64,000 bases of DNA from Microplitis mediator. Its lineage: Eukaryota; Arthropoda; Insecta; Hymenoptera; Braconidae. The position numbers and the translations under genes were made by a program. The DNA lies in NCBI RefSeq assembly GCF_029852145.1, contig NC_079973.1:8452385-8516384 (forward strand), in the 5' to 3' direction. The number at the start of each line of letters is the position of its first letter. The stretch's first letter is position 1. This document shows, in pieces, positions 1 through 10,570 of this stretch. Under the pieces are notes generated by a model. That model did not search any database and had not been told where the DNA came from. It saw only the letters and a list, made by a program, of their open reading frames with translations.

Positions 1-1265
1 ATTTTTTTCTTTTTGTAAATTGTTTAAATTTTTAATTAATGAATTATAAACTACTTTTAAAAATTCTGGTAATAACGAATTTTTTTCAATTTTTTATTGA
101 CTTACATAGGATTTTTTATTCTTATTGAATTTTTCATTTAAAATATTATTGAAATTTTTTATTAATTTGGATTTTTTCAAGAAATTTTTACCCAGCAAAC
201 AGTCTTATTTAATATCTGCGAAAACGACATCTTAATCCATAAAGAAATTCGAAGTCTGAATCTGAGTTTTTTGTATAAATTTATAAGGAAATTCTTCACC
301 AGATGCAGTAAAAATTTTATAAGGTTTATAATTATTATTTGGTAAATGGTTAAAGAATTTAACATTAGCAATAGTCATGTCAGCTGCAGCTGTAATACCG
401 ATAATAATCATGTTGCAAAAAATATTGTCAATAGTTCCGTTTAATTTTAAAGTCACATCAGAATCTAAATTATCTAATTTAATTTTTTTAATAATCTAAT
501 AGGTTGATCCGTCCCTCGTCAAATCAACCCCATTTAGTTTCCCTGACGATGGTTTGTTGTGTGATTTTGAAATCTTTTTTTATTTTGTTGGAAATTTTGT
601 TGATAATTTCGATTAAATGTTTGTGAATTTTTACAATCTTTTTTTACGTTTCCTTTTTTCCACAGATCTAATATGTAGGAGTAGGAGTAAAATTAGGATT
701 AGGATCATTATTATCAAATTCTAATTTTCTTTTAAGATTAGGCTTAAAATTATCTGAATGTTTGAAATTATTATTCGACTGTACTGTATTTTTCTTTTCT
801 CCATAAATTACTTTCGAAATTGATTCTAGTTCTAAAACTCTCTCTAATGCTTTGTTTAACGTAAAAATTTTCTCTAATCTCAAAGAAAATTGCAATCTTT
901 TATCTAGCAATCCACTAATCAAATATTGGGAAGATTGACGATCATCTACATCATCTGTTAAGTCGGGATATGCGAGTCGAGTGAGTCTGTCAATTGTTTC
1001 GAACGTATGAAAATTTCCTCTCTCCAAATGGCTATATTAAAATTTTCTTGATTTTATTATAATTTTTTAAATCGTCTGACGATAACTTTTCTTAAATTGT
1101 TTGAGCTTTTCCTTTTAAAGAAGCTCCTAAATATGAAACTATTTAGGAATGTTTTAAGTACTCTTCCAATTGATTATTCATTTCACTCCTTAGCTTATTA
1201 TCTCAGGCGTCCTCTATGATATCCGGAATATCATTGGGAATTGTTTGCCTTGTCCGTCGTGGCAT
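1..1265 (-). pseudogene. Ty3/gypsy-type gag-protease-RT remnant, continuing off the left edge
   Basis: Minus-strand decayed retrotransposon polyprotein. The gag start is the ATG at 1263-1265 (MPRRTRQTIPND...). The gag core at 668-1027 contains LAYPDLTDDVDDRQ followed by YLISGLLDKRLQFSLRLEK, the layout of Ty3/gypsy/Mag-like gag. A degraded zinc knuckle (CGKKG...KKDC spacing) lies at about 630-664. An aspartic-protease C-terminal part lies at about 187-456 (KIFTASGEEFPYKF, then VVFADIK and DCLLGKNF, resembling the family's ILGxDFL end). Below 177 the frame continues with LPEFLKVVYNSLIKNLNN, which resembles the linker before reverse transcriptase. Several in-frame stops and frame changes show it is dead. 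The protease catalytic DTG is not visible. Family-level assignment is from recognition, not a search. Confidence 0.75.
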
Positions 1266-1531
1266 AATTATTTTTTTTTTTTTCTAATTGAATGTTTACA
1301 CTTCACTCACACACACTTCTGACGCAAAAATTGTAATAACGTAACTTTTTAATTAATATCACTTATACTGCAATAATAACACACTTAAAATAGAAATAAT
1401 GACACCACAATTAACAGCAGTAAAAGAAAAGGCAAGAGAGATATAGTTTATTGATATACAGATGCATGCTGTTATGCTGTCAAATTAAGACTGACTGACT
1501 TTAGTCAAGCATCTATAAAACAAGAGAAGAA
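1266..1531. other. Upstream flank of the gag remnant
   Basis: AT-rich sequence where the leader and 5' LTR of the minus-strand element would be expected. I could not recognise a primer-binding site or LTR boundaries. Confidence 0.4.
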
Positions 1532-1624
1532 TTCCCGACTAGAATTTCTTCCTGATTTGCCTGAAGTACCATAAAGACCTTATCAGGTTAATATAAGGTT
1601 TGCCTTATTAGGGCAAACCTGACA

Positions 1625-1862
1625 AGTTCCTCATCAGGATATCCCTATTCAAAAAAAAGTTATTTGCCACCAGGTCCACCTGACTCGTTCCTGATCAGGG
1701 CCTCATCAGGATATCCCTATTCAAAAGAAAGTTATTTGCCATCGGGTCAACCCGACGAGTTCCTGATCAGGACCTCGTTAGGATATATTTATTCGAAAAA
1801 TAGTTATTTGCCATCGGGTCAACCTGACGCATTCCTGATCAGGACCTCGTCAGGATATCCTT
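1625..1862 (+). repeat. 72-bp tandem repeat, about 3.3 units, open in one frame
   Basis: The word AGGATAT recurs at 1636, 1708, 1780 and 1852, an exact 72-bp period. Because 72 is a multiple of three, the array stays open at 1664-1864 and would encode 24-residue repeats (YLPSGQPDEFLIRTS-like). Units contain GGGTCAACCCGA and CCTGATCAGG, both nearly self-complementary. I regard the reading frame as a by-product of the period, not as a gene. Confidence 0.85.
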
Positions 1863-2046
1863 AGTCAAAAAAAAGTTATCCCATCCCTTTAAATATTCCA
1901 TCTACAGGCTAAAAATTAAACAAAGTACAACAGAATATCATATAAAAATCACGTCAATCATTGCAGCACAGATTTTTTATTTCTTCATCAGTTATTCTTT
2001 GACATCATAATGAATATTATATTTAGACTTTCAAGATCACATGTGT

Positions 2047-2110
2047 ATGTTAGCGCAGTGAATAGCATCGAGGACTTTGAATCGGAAGGACGCAGGTTCG
2101 TGCCCAGCAG
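2047..2110 (+). other. tRNA-like / SINE-like segment inside fold-back element
   Basis: TAGCGCAGTG (2051-2060) matches an RNA polymerase III A box, and GGTTCGTGCCC (2095-2105) resembles a B box at a tRNA-like distance. GGACTTTGAATC lies where an anticodon arm would be. The acceptor stem is not recognisable, so this is not an intact tRNA; tRNA-derived SINE or pseudo-tRNA is more likely. Confidence 0.5.
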
Positions 2111-2486
2111 TCATTGGGATTTTTTCATCAATAAAAAATATGTTTACTTCCTCTAATTAATGCTGTCAATACGATAGATAACATTCTCGATCGAATTAAA
2201 ATTCTCTTATTTTTTTTTGGAATTTAATATTTTTTTAAAAATAATTACTAATAAGGTAATCCTGATAAGGATTTGATGAGGATATCCTGGTAAAGACCTG
2301 ATAAGGATTTGATGAGGATATCCTGGTAAGGTCCTGATAAGGCAATCCCGATGAGGACCTCATGGGTCTTAAGCGTTACATCCATATTAGGATCCTCGTC
2401 AGGATACCCTGATCGGGACCTTATTTGAAATAAGGTTAACCCAATAAGGACCTCGTCAGGCCCTTATGAAAAATTCTAGTCGGGAA

Positions 2487-3561
2487 GGCATTTATTTTCT
2501 AGTTATTCAAATATTTTAAAAGATCAGTTTCACATTCGTTGCAATGATTATGTAGATATATGTAGATTCACAGAGATTTAATAAGAACCATAAGTATCGA
2601 CATAGATTTATATAGATTCACATATATTTACATAGATTTACGAGTATCTATGTATATTCACGTAGCTTATCCTGGATTTACGACCACTGGAAAATTATTT
2701 CAAAAAAAAAAAAAAAAAAAAAAAAAACAATTAAATCATGAATTGAATAATTAACCCGTTGAAATCTGATGATCTGTATATTCAGATGGGCTAAGTATTT
2801 AAGATATAATAGATAATTATTATTTGAGCTTATGAAAAAACGCCGTCTGTTGGTCTTGAGTCTGTGTTCTTCTGATTACAAGTCAAAATATGTGGATCCT
2901 TTTTTTTCACGATTAAAAAATAACAATAAATAATAATGGAATTTCGTTGCCACACTTGAAAGTGGATTTTTCAAAATTTGTTAAGTGAGTCAAATATTCA
3001 CATTGTTGAAATGTAATAACCTCATAGCAAATAATTTGTTCAAAACAGTGACAACCCTCAAAGCCAAAAAAGAAAAAAAACATCACTGGATAGTTTTTTT
3101 CTCTCACAAAAAACCGACATATAAATTAATAAATATCCTAAGATAGATTGTAATTTTTCAATAAATAATATAAAAAAAAAAAAAAAACAGTGACATACAA
3201 ATTTTCATATAGTTCATTTTTTAAACTTTTCAGTCATCATGAAATTGGAAGAAATAATTGTAGATAATCATTAAAATAAGAAAATTTAAGTTCATCAACC
3301 AAATTTGACACACATTTAAATAAATCATAATATTATAATTCGCTGAAAAGTTATTCAAGAATGAAATCTTCAAAATTGACATTGTGTCGTAGAAAAAAAT
3401 ATTTATAACCTTGTAAAACAACAGAGATAGTCGTAGAAACAATTGAAAAAATGTTAATTGCAGCTCATAGCTGAACTTCAAGGTGAATTTTACGAAACCA
3501 ATGTGACGTTTCGGTAAAAATTTATCTGAGAATAAAACCATTAAAATCAATTTTTATTTGA
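2487..3561. other. Non-coding; CATAGATTTA-type repeats and poly(A) tract
   Basis: 2545-2660 is an imperfect array of CATAGATTTA / TAGATTCACATA words. A pure A tract runs from about 2701 to 2726. Beyond that I see only AT-rich unique sequence and no credible gene. Confidence 0.6.
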
Positions 3562-3942
3562 TGTTACGTTCTGGCTTAAATGAAAAAATTAAGAAAATTT
3601 TATTTCAGGGATCGAATTATTTATTCGCCACGGTGGGCAAATGAATCGTTCGATACTCCTTAGTATCATAAATAAATTGATAAATCGTTACCCTGTTAGC
3701 GGAATTATTTTTTTTCAATGTCAACAATGTAACGTAAATCTCTCGCGATAAGAGAATCATCGTGGCTCGCGAATAGTCTAAGCTCATGATGATGCATGAG
3801 ACTCGAGCCACGATGGTGTTCACTAGAGTAACCTGAGATGTGACGTTGCAATAATTAATTTTTTTATTTCATTGTACTCTGGATTAAAAGCCAGAGCGAC
3901 CAGTCAGCTGATAAACATCTTAAGCCCCGGACGTACGTCCGG
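3562..3942 (+). repeat. Possible solo LTR or hairpin-rich element
   Basis: It begins TGTTACGTTCTGG, like the clearer solo LTR at 32320 (TGTTACGTCCTGG). It ends near CCCCGGACGTACG, resembling that LTR's end (CTGGGACGTAACA). The terminal CA is not intact. It carries a cluster of strong hairpins annotated separately. Alternative: an unrelated fold-back element. Confidence 0.35.
3758..3815. repeat. 58-bp near-perfect hairpin
   Basis: Arms CATCGTGGCTCG (3758-3769) and CGAGCCACGATG (3804-3815) are perfectly complementary. Inside, AGTCT/AGACT and CTCATG/CATGAG continue the stem. The length is close to a microRNA-precursor stem, but there is no other sign of one. Confidence 0.8.
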
Positions 3943-3954
3943 AGACCGACTGGT
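3877..3954. repeat. Hairpin pair including 16-bp perfect palindrome
   Basis: CTCTGG/CCAGAG arms at 3877-3882 and 3891-3896 form one hairpin. CCGGACGTACGTCCGG (3927-3942) is a perfect palindrome enclosed by ACCAGTC (3899-3905) and GACTGGT (3948-3954). Confidence 0.8.
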
Positions 3955-6530
3955 TTCAATGAAATTTAAAATTTTCAAAATATATTCACCTTCTTATAAT
4001 TAAAATGTTTTATTTTAATTCTCGAACCGTGCGAAATATACCTCAATATTAGAGAGAGCTTAGCAACGGGTTTATTTGGGGTTGATTGACATCCTAACGC
4101 CATCCACCTGTTAATTTTTCGTAAAACTGGACTTTCCAATATGTAACATTGATATTTTGAAAATTGTAAGCGGCAACTATTTCTAAATCAATCAGCTGAT
4201 TCACTTATCTTTGAACTTGATCGAGGTAACCGCGAAAAACAAAATGCTTACATAATTTACTTGCGATCTATTAAAAAACTTAAGCGTTACCGTTAGAACT
4301 AGGCTCGTTATAGGGGATCAATATATAAATATGTAAACTTTCAAACCAACAGTGTCTTTTAAAATCATTTGATCAACTAGAACATATTATAATAATATTT
4401 GATGATAGTAACATCCTGAGACACAATGCAACAAGCTTGATTTCAAAGAAACGTACCTTAAAATTGATAACTTCAAAGATAAATTTATTTTCTTATTTAA
4501 GTTTTATAAAATAAATAAAAACTTTTTAAAAAATAGAAAAAAAGAATTTACTTGTAGAAGTTATTCAATCAGTACAATCAAACTAGTTTGGTGACAAACA
4601 AAAGCGCCAGTTGAAAGCGATTGAATGTCAACTCTAACGCGTGTGTTGACGTCTATTCGTATAAATACATAGAGTACTATACCTACACACACACATACAG
4701 CTACGTCTATGAATACATGTATGACTAAAACAAGGGAGTTGGATGTGAGTAGGAGAAGGAAGGAAACCCAGTGAGAAGGACGAATGGAGGTGACGGTAGA
4801 ATACTCAAGCGTTACTGGAGGGCTAGTAGCTAAAGCATTGTTTACGCTTCCATTTGCACAATGTCCATGTGGTTTGAACACTCCTGAACACATTACGCCC
4901 TCGATATAATCCAGAAAATAGGTATAGGAGTTGAGTTACCTATTTCCCTACCTACCTATATCTAAGCACCTATTTCTCTATAGTTTACCCTTGAAATCAA
5001 TTATCCAGTTTTAACCATCATCTGCACACATACACACACACATAAAAACACACACACACGCACCTACATGTATATATACCTTGGTCATTCGAATAATGAG
5101 AAATGTGAAATACAAACTACTAAAAACTGAGTGAATCAAATGAGAAAACTAATTGAAAACCGTAGTCGAAAAATAAAATTAAAAAAAAAAGTATATTTCA
5201 AATATACTTCCATTAATATACTTTAAACTATATCGTTTCGTTTATTTTTATCTGTTTTTAAATTTTTTTTGTTATTTCAAACATACGTATTGTATACGTA
5301 TGTTTGAAATACCATGTCAAAAATACCTTGAAAGCTGCTCTATGTATACATATTTTTTCGTGATATATTTTTTTTATTATATAGGTCACTATTACATAGC
5401 TCATTCTGATTGTTTATTATTTTTTTTTTATATACGAACGATATTATTGTTATTATTATAGTCTCCTGGAAAACTTCAGGATACAGTTTTGTCCCGTTTA
5501 TTTTAACGTTGGAATTTATTCCCACAGGTGTACTTGTGAACATTTGTCACGTTGTATATCTGTGTTAAAATCTACGTTAAACCGTATGAGCTATTTTTTT
5601 ATTTTTTTTTTTTTTTTTTTTATGCTAAAAAAATTAAAAATAGTTTACACGGCATTGAAAAAACAATGAAAGTACATATGTGATTTTTAAGTATTTATGA
5701 GCTCGCAGAGTAATAATTGATGCCACTGTGAATTGTAAAAATAAATTGGGGGGTATTAGGATATTTTTTTTTTTTTTGAATATTTTATATTATTTGGTAA
5801 AAAAAAAAACAATGAAAAAATAAATATTGAATTAAAATAGTAATGCGTAAATGTTAGAGCTTTTAGTAATGTTCCAGGTGCACTGAATAACGTAGACATT
5901 TGTTCGTACTAGTGGTTAACATGGCCAGTGAAACGATACGAGAAGTAAAGGAGAGTATTCTGTAAGAGAAAAAAAAATGTTTTTTTTGTCGTGCTTTACA
6001 CTACACTTTTCTCGACGTCACCATTTTTACGAGCGATAAAAGTCGACCCAGTAGACCTTTGACATCCGGTCTTGTGACCTTACCTATTTTTTGCCTCATA
6101 TACTTCAATTTATTTTGATTTTATTGGTGAATTATTTTTTATTAAAAAATTTATTAAACAATAAAATACTTTTATTGTTAAATAAAAAAATTAGAAAAGA
6201 CCGGCGCAAATTAAAACGCTATGTGTGAAGCAAAAAAATTTTATTTTTTTATTTTAAAATGCCCAGTTTAGGTTTTCAGAAAAGAATATGGCAAATTGTT
6301 TAACCTGGACAGTTCGTCCGATTTTGAATTTTCAGTGAAATAAACTTTTGCTTTTCTTTTTTTTTTTTTTTTCAAGTATTTAATATCTGAATAGTTTTAT
6401 TAAAAACTGCGAGAAGTTGACTCAGAGTTGAGACGAACGATTGAACAAAAAAATTTTGCTGGACTTATCTGTACTTAGTTTATGACGAGCTTAAAAGATA
6501 TTGGCGATGAAATTGATTGTTGATCATTTC
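3955..6530. other. Non-coding AT-rich stretch with (CA)n and poly(T)
   Basis: Contains a (CA)n-like tract at about 5027-5063, an imperfect inverted repeat around ATACGTATGTTTGAAAT near 5284-5310, and long T tracts near 5595-5623 and 6357-6374. The short open frames here are low-complexity. I see no gene. Confidence 0.6.
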
Positions 6531-6532
6531 TA

Positions 6533-7026
6533 CATGGAGAGAAATTTATAGTGACAATTACAATATATTATGGAAATGGTTTCCATAATGCATGATAACC
6601 GGATTTTTTGAAATGTCGATTATAGGAACGGCACCCATATATATTAAAGTTACCGCTACAATAATATCATGGTAACCATTACCATAATATATGGTAACCA
6701 TTACCATAATATATGGTAACCATTACCATAATATATGGTAACCATTACCATAATATATGGTAACCATTACTATAACATTATGGTAACAATTACCATATAT
6801 ATGGTAACCATTGCCGTAATATTATAGTAATCGTTACTATAATTCTTTCACATGCAATATGGGAACTGCTACCATAATGATGGAAATTGTTCCCATACTT
6901 ATGGGAACTTTTCCCAGAAAGTATGGGCTTATAATATCCTATAATTCCAAGTAATCATTACCATAACGGTATGGGATGATATTTCATAAACGTACTAGGA
7001 ACGGTTACCATAAATTTCTCTCCGTG
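6533..7026. mobile_element. TA-flanked fold-back element, CAYGGAGAGAAAT family, copy 1
   Basis: The left end CATGGAGAGAAATTTAT (6533) and right end ATAAATTTCTCTCCGTG (ending 7026) are inverted repeats, each bordered outside by TA (6531-6532, 7027-7028). The interior is made of GGTAAC/GTTACC words, including a 22-bp tandem array. No open reading frame of note. TA borders suggest mobilisation by a TA-targeting transposase, by inference. Confidence 0.8.
6671..6770. repeat. 22-bp tandem repeat of GGTAACCATTACCATAATAT
   Basis: GGTAACC recurs at 6671, 6693 and 6715 and onward. Each unit holds GGTAA...TTACC, so units can fold on themselves and on one another. Confidence 0.85.
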
Positions 7027-7138
7027 TATTAATTTCTGTCCATCAGCATCGAATTTATCAAGCACAGTCGTGAGCGAAACTTGAAAAAACGATTCTCATA
7101 GGTTATTTTCAACTTTACAAATTCAAGGATATTCTTAC

Positions 7139-7330
7139 GGAACGACACTTTTTTCGAGCTCGAAGGGCTCGATAAGAACAATGTATTAAAACATATTGTA
7201 GAGCTTGAAGAGCTCGATGTATCGACAGTGTGATGATTTTGAGCTCCTTGAGCTCGAAAACAGTGAGAGGTTTCGGGGCTTGCCCCTAGGGTCAACCGTT
7301 TTTCCGATTTTTTTTTTATCAATGATCGCT
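7139..7330 (+). repeat. Dispersed GAGCTC-rich repeat, copy 1
   Basis: Shares AAAAACAGTGAGAGGTTTCG...GTCAACCGTTTTTC-type sequence and paired GAGCTC/GAGCTT words with copies at 20140-20280, 24520-24655 and 36305-36430 (minus). Family not recognised; no coding capacity. Confidence 0.7.
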
Positions 7331-8173
7331 CATTTAACTTCAAAGTTAGATATTTCCAGTTTTTGTTCAAACAAGTTAGATAATAAACACTGAAAAAAAT
7401 TTTATTTTATTTTTAGCTAAAAATTTTCAATTGGCCGCACTACTCTTTCTCTAATTTTAAACAAAAAAAAACTTGTTTTTTCTTGAAAATAGTGTCTCAT
7501 TTTTTCCCAGTCTACCCTATATAGTTATGCATTCTTATCTTTATCTCAAGAACGTAACAGACATTTGATATTAAAACCCACGAGAAATGTGAAAATTAAC
7601 ATTCCTTTCGTTCTCGTTAACTACAAATAGTACTTGGAAAATGAGGAAATTATTTTAGAATGTTAAGTAATGATATGTAATTAAAATCCTGCATATTTAA
7701 CATTTAACTTTTTTTCTCTTTTTTAATCATAAAAAACATCAACTACAAGACTGTTATGTGTAGAGTAATTGTGGAAAAATTATAGACGTACTGTTTAATA
7801 ATGAAAAAACGAAAAAACACAATTTATTGTATTTTTCCCGTTTTTATATTTTTCCGCTATTATTATTTTAGTTTCTCGTTTTCATAGTTTATTCCTGTAC
7901 TCTAGCAGCATCCTCGCTCATTAGCCACTAGGCTTTAATTATCAGGACGATTTGCCCGATTAAGCGAGCCGCGACGTGAAATATTTAGCGGAACGTAGAC
8001 AGTGAGAAATTATACTCTTTAGTCCTCTTCACTCTAATTTTCACATTTACTCGGGAATGGCTTAATATTTTTATTTCATTATTGATTTAATAAATAACAA
8101 AACTAACAATACGAATAGTACGATTATTACTTCAATACATAATTATAATTTATTTTAATTAATATAATTGAGT
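7331..8173. other. Non-coding AT-rich stretch
   Basis: No gene, tRNA or clear repeat boundary seen. A GC-richer patch at about 7900-7990 has no recognisable coding signal. Confidence 0.5.
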
Positions 8174-8775
8174 ATTGCACACTTCAAGCGCTAAAGCGCT
8201 GAGGCAGTGTTTTACTGGCGATTCTTCCTCTTCGACCATTTCACCCACACAAAAACATTTCTATACTTTTTTCGTTGCACAAAAATATATTAAATTGTAT
8301 ACTCGCATACAGAGAATTTATTAAGGAACAATTTAAACTCAATATTGAGCCGATTTGTCAAATCGTTTGTTTGAAATGATTTTTTTTCATTCAAGAAACC
8401 AGTGTTGTCAATTGTTACGTATAAAGCTTCGTAAGTGTCATAACTCTTGACAGACACAACTAACCGGCCTAATTTTTTAACTTCCTGCTAAAAAAATTGC
8501 GAATTTTCGAAAATTCAGGAAGTAATTGTTTTCACGCCGATTTTCAAAAGTCGAGCTTTTATAGTATTTCGACGTTTGAAGGTTCTAGAAAGCTATTCTG
8601 ATCAGAGAGATGCACTTGTGTGTATGTGTGTGGATGTTAACCTCTCACATCTTTTAACGAAATTAACTAATCTAGATAGTTCTTGCGGCATTCAGAAGAA
8701 TCCGTTTCAACTTAGATTTCATGACAATTAAAGATCATTTAATTAAATAGATTCGGAAATTTTTAAGAAATATGT

Positions 8776-8901
8776 AAAAAAATAGTATATTGCACTACGA
8801 GGGCAGAAAGTTTAAATTCCTTCCCGAGGCGAAGCCGAGAGCATCATGATGCACAGAGAAGGGCTTTCAAACTTCTGCCCGAGTGGTGCATACTATTTTT
8901 C
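8776..8901. repeat. Compact hairpin element (AATAGTATATTRCAC family)
   Basis: The arms around AAAAATAGTATATTGCAC...GGGCAGAAAGTTT (8776-8813) pair with 8870-8901. The centre holds CGAGGCGAAGCCGAG. The termini resemble those of 21560-21698 (AATAGTATATTACACATCG on the minus strand), so this is a small dispersed family. It sits inside the 1.9-kb element. Confidence 0.75.
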
Positions 8902-9106
8902 TTTATAGCCAGTCAAAAGTACGTTAGTTAATAACATCTTTTAAACAATAAAACGCTGTTCCAGTAATCAACTTTTGTGTGCACGGTCAATTTTAAATTT
9001 TCTCTTCAATTCTCCGGATACCCTTATTCAAATCGCTTCGAAATATTGTGCTTCTTTAATTATTTTTATAATTTAAAATTTATTTAGTATGTGTTGATGC
9101 CTGCCC

Positions 9107-9156
9107 CGACATATGTGGCACGAGCGAAGCGAGTGCTGCTGGTCAGGGGGGGTAGA
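9107..9156. repeat. Imperfect hairpin with GCGAAGC core
   Basis: CACGAGCGAAGCGAGTG is a short imperfect stem around GCGAAGC (9124-9130), in a locally GC-rich patch inside the 1.9-kb element. Confidence 0.5.
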
Positions 9157-10099
9157 TATCAAATACATCTGAAAAGTTAAATCCATTTACATTATTTTTT
9201 TATAACAAAATGATTTAGTTCAATTAAATATGTCTTTATTTTTATAACTTCAATAAAATTATATTATTTATTATAAAATAATCAAAACAAATCATATTTC
9301 ATATTATATTCTAACAAATTTTATTACAACATTTGTTTTTTTCACCATTCTTATAATCAGTATCTGAATTTAAAAAAATGTTGGAAAATCCAAAAGTGCA
9401 CACCTCAATCGCTCATTTTATTTTTAATCACTACTTTTATTATATAATATTAATGTGTTTTTCTTTATTATGAACTTTTATTTAACTTACAAATAATCGA
9501 TTTGATTTTTTTATTTCTTCTTTTCAGTTTAATATTTTTTTACTAACATTTTTTTTAAATATCCCGCCTTTTGTCTTAGATGTCGCTTTTTTTTTCAAAC
9601 ATATTGATACGCTAGTGCTGCCACCAGTAGTTGATATAGAGAAACAATGAAAAAAATAATAACAACAGTAAAAAAATAGCAGCTAAATTTCTCACGAATA
9701 ATCAGTTTTACGTCGTTAATAAATTACAATTAAACTAAAAGGTCAGATAGTAATTTTCATAAGGGTTCTTGTAATAAAAAATACAAAGACAACAAAAAAA
9801 AAGTTAGGCCGATTAATGGTGTCTATCGAAAGTTATCGTGTTTACGAAGTTTCATACGTAACAATTGACAGCACTGATTCCTTAAGTTATAATAATTTAT
9901 TTTAAACGAATAAAATGATGAATCGACTTAATATTGGGTTTAAATTGTTCTTTAATAAATTCTCTATATGTTAGTATACAATTTTACCTATCTTGGTGGA
10001 ATAAAAATAGTGTAGAAAGATTTTAATGTGAGTAAAATAGTCGAATAAAAAAAACCGTCCATAAAGCACAACTGCGCTTTCGCGCTTGAGGTGTGCAAT

Positions 10100-10570
10100 T
10101 ATGTATAACGTTTTTATGAAATACACAGTTTTCATATTTAATACGTGAATTCTGCAAACTCGAATTAGTTGATAAGCATTCTGAGAATTGTTTATTAGCG
10201 TGGTTTTTAGTTTCTTCTTTCCTCATTTTTTTAGCGGTGGTTTATTTTCATTTTCTGTAGAAAAGACTGAAATTGGTGGTTTTTTGGTAAAATGAGTAGG
10301 TGAAATCGGTCGATTATCATTAGTTGTTAAGATTTTTTTGTTTTTCATAGTTTTAATCGAGGGTATCGGTGATTCCGGCACTTTCAACTGATCCAATTTA
10401 TCAATTTCAGTTAACTCGTCTTCATCTATTACAAAGTCATCGGAAAAATTATCATAGTGAAGATCTGTTTGAGTAGATTCTGTTTTTTCGTTCGTAATTA
10501 CGACGTCATTTAAATAATTTTTACCAGTTAGATGGTTGTGGATTTTGATGATCAACGAATATAGGAACAT
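10100..10570 (-). pseudogene. Unrecognised acidic ORF fragment beside the 1.9-kb element
   Basis: An ATG-initiated frame at 10223-10570 encodes 115 residues. An acidic central part (DDFVIDEDELTEIDKLD) is followed by a Pro/Lys-rich tail. A second frame starts in the TGA/ATG overlap at 10223-10226 (MRKEETKNHANKQF...) and continues to 10099, where the inverted repeat of the 1.9-kb element begins. This looks like one coding sequence with a frameshift, truncated by the element's insertion. I do not recognise the family. It could be a host exon, a transposon gene piece or chance; I favour a fragment. Confidence 0.3.

Larger units (their letters stand above)
1532..2486. mobile_element. Fold-back element, CCCGACTAGAA family, copy 1
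   Basis: The ends are a perfect 16-bp inverted repeat: TTCCCGACTAGAATTT at 1532-1547 and its reverse complement at 2471-2486. The interior holds a 72-bp tandem array (1625-1862), a tRNA-like segment (2047-2110) and further words built on CCTGATAAGGA / TCCTTATCAGG at about 2250-2470, so long parts can pair with each other. No protein-coding capacity beyond the array. No convincing target-site duplication seen. A relative with similar termini is at 39056-39473. Confidence 0.75.
8174..10099. mobile_element. 1.9-kb long-inverted-repeat DNA element
   Basis: The left end ATTGCACACTTCAAGCG (8174) matches the reverse complement of the right end (ATTGCACACCTCAAGCG, outermost base 10099). The match continues through diverged arms of about 300 bp: roughly 8174-8480 against 9800-10099. 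Shared inner landmarks include TCAATTGTTACGTAT and CGGCCTAA. The middle is AT-rich non-coding DNA with two GCGAAGC hairpins. It looks like a non-autonomous element; no transposase is visible. Related single ends occur at 41927 and 60885. No target-site duplication could be assigned. Confidence 0.75.

Noticed and set aside
1840..1862. CTGACGAGG on the minus strand of the 72-bp array as a hammerhead core
   Set aside because: The word is part of the repeat vocabulary; GAAA and stems I and III are absent.
4561..4893. 110-codon minus-strand frame starting MCSGVFKPHGHC
   Set aside because: Derived partly from a (CA)n-like tract (VCVCVG); no domain recognised.
6671..6770. CRISPR-like regular repeats
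   Set aside because: 22-bp units are directly tandem with no spacers, within an obvious eukaryotic fold-back element.
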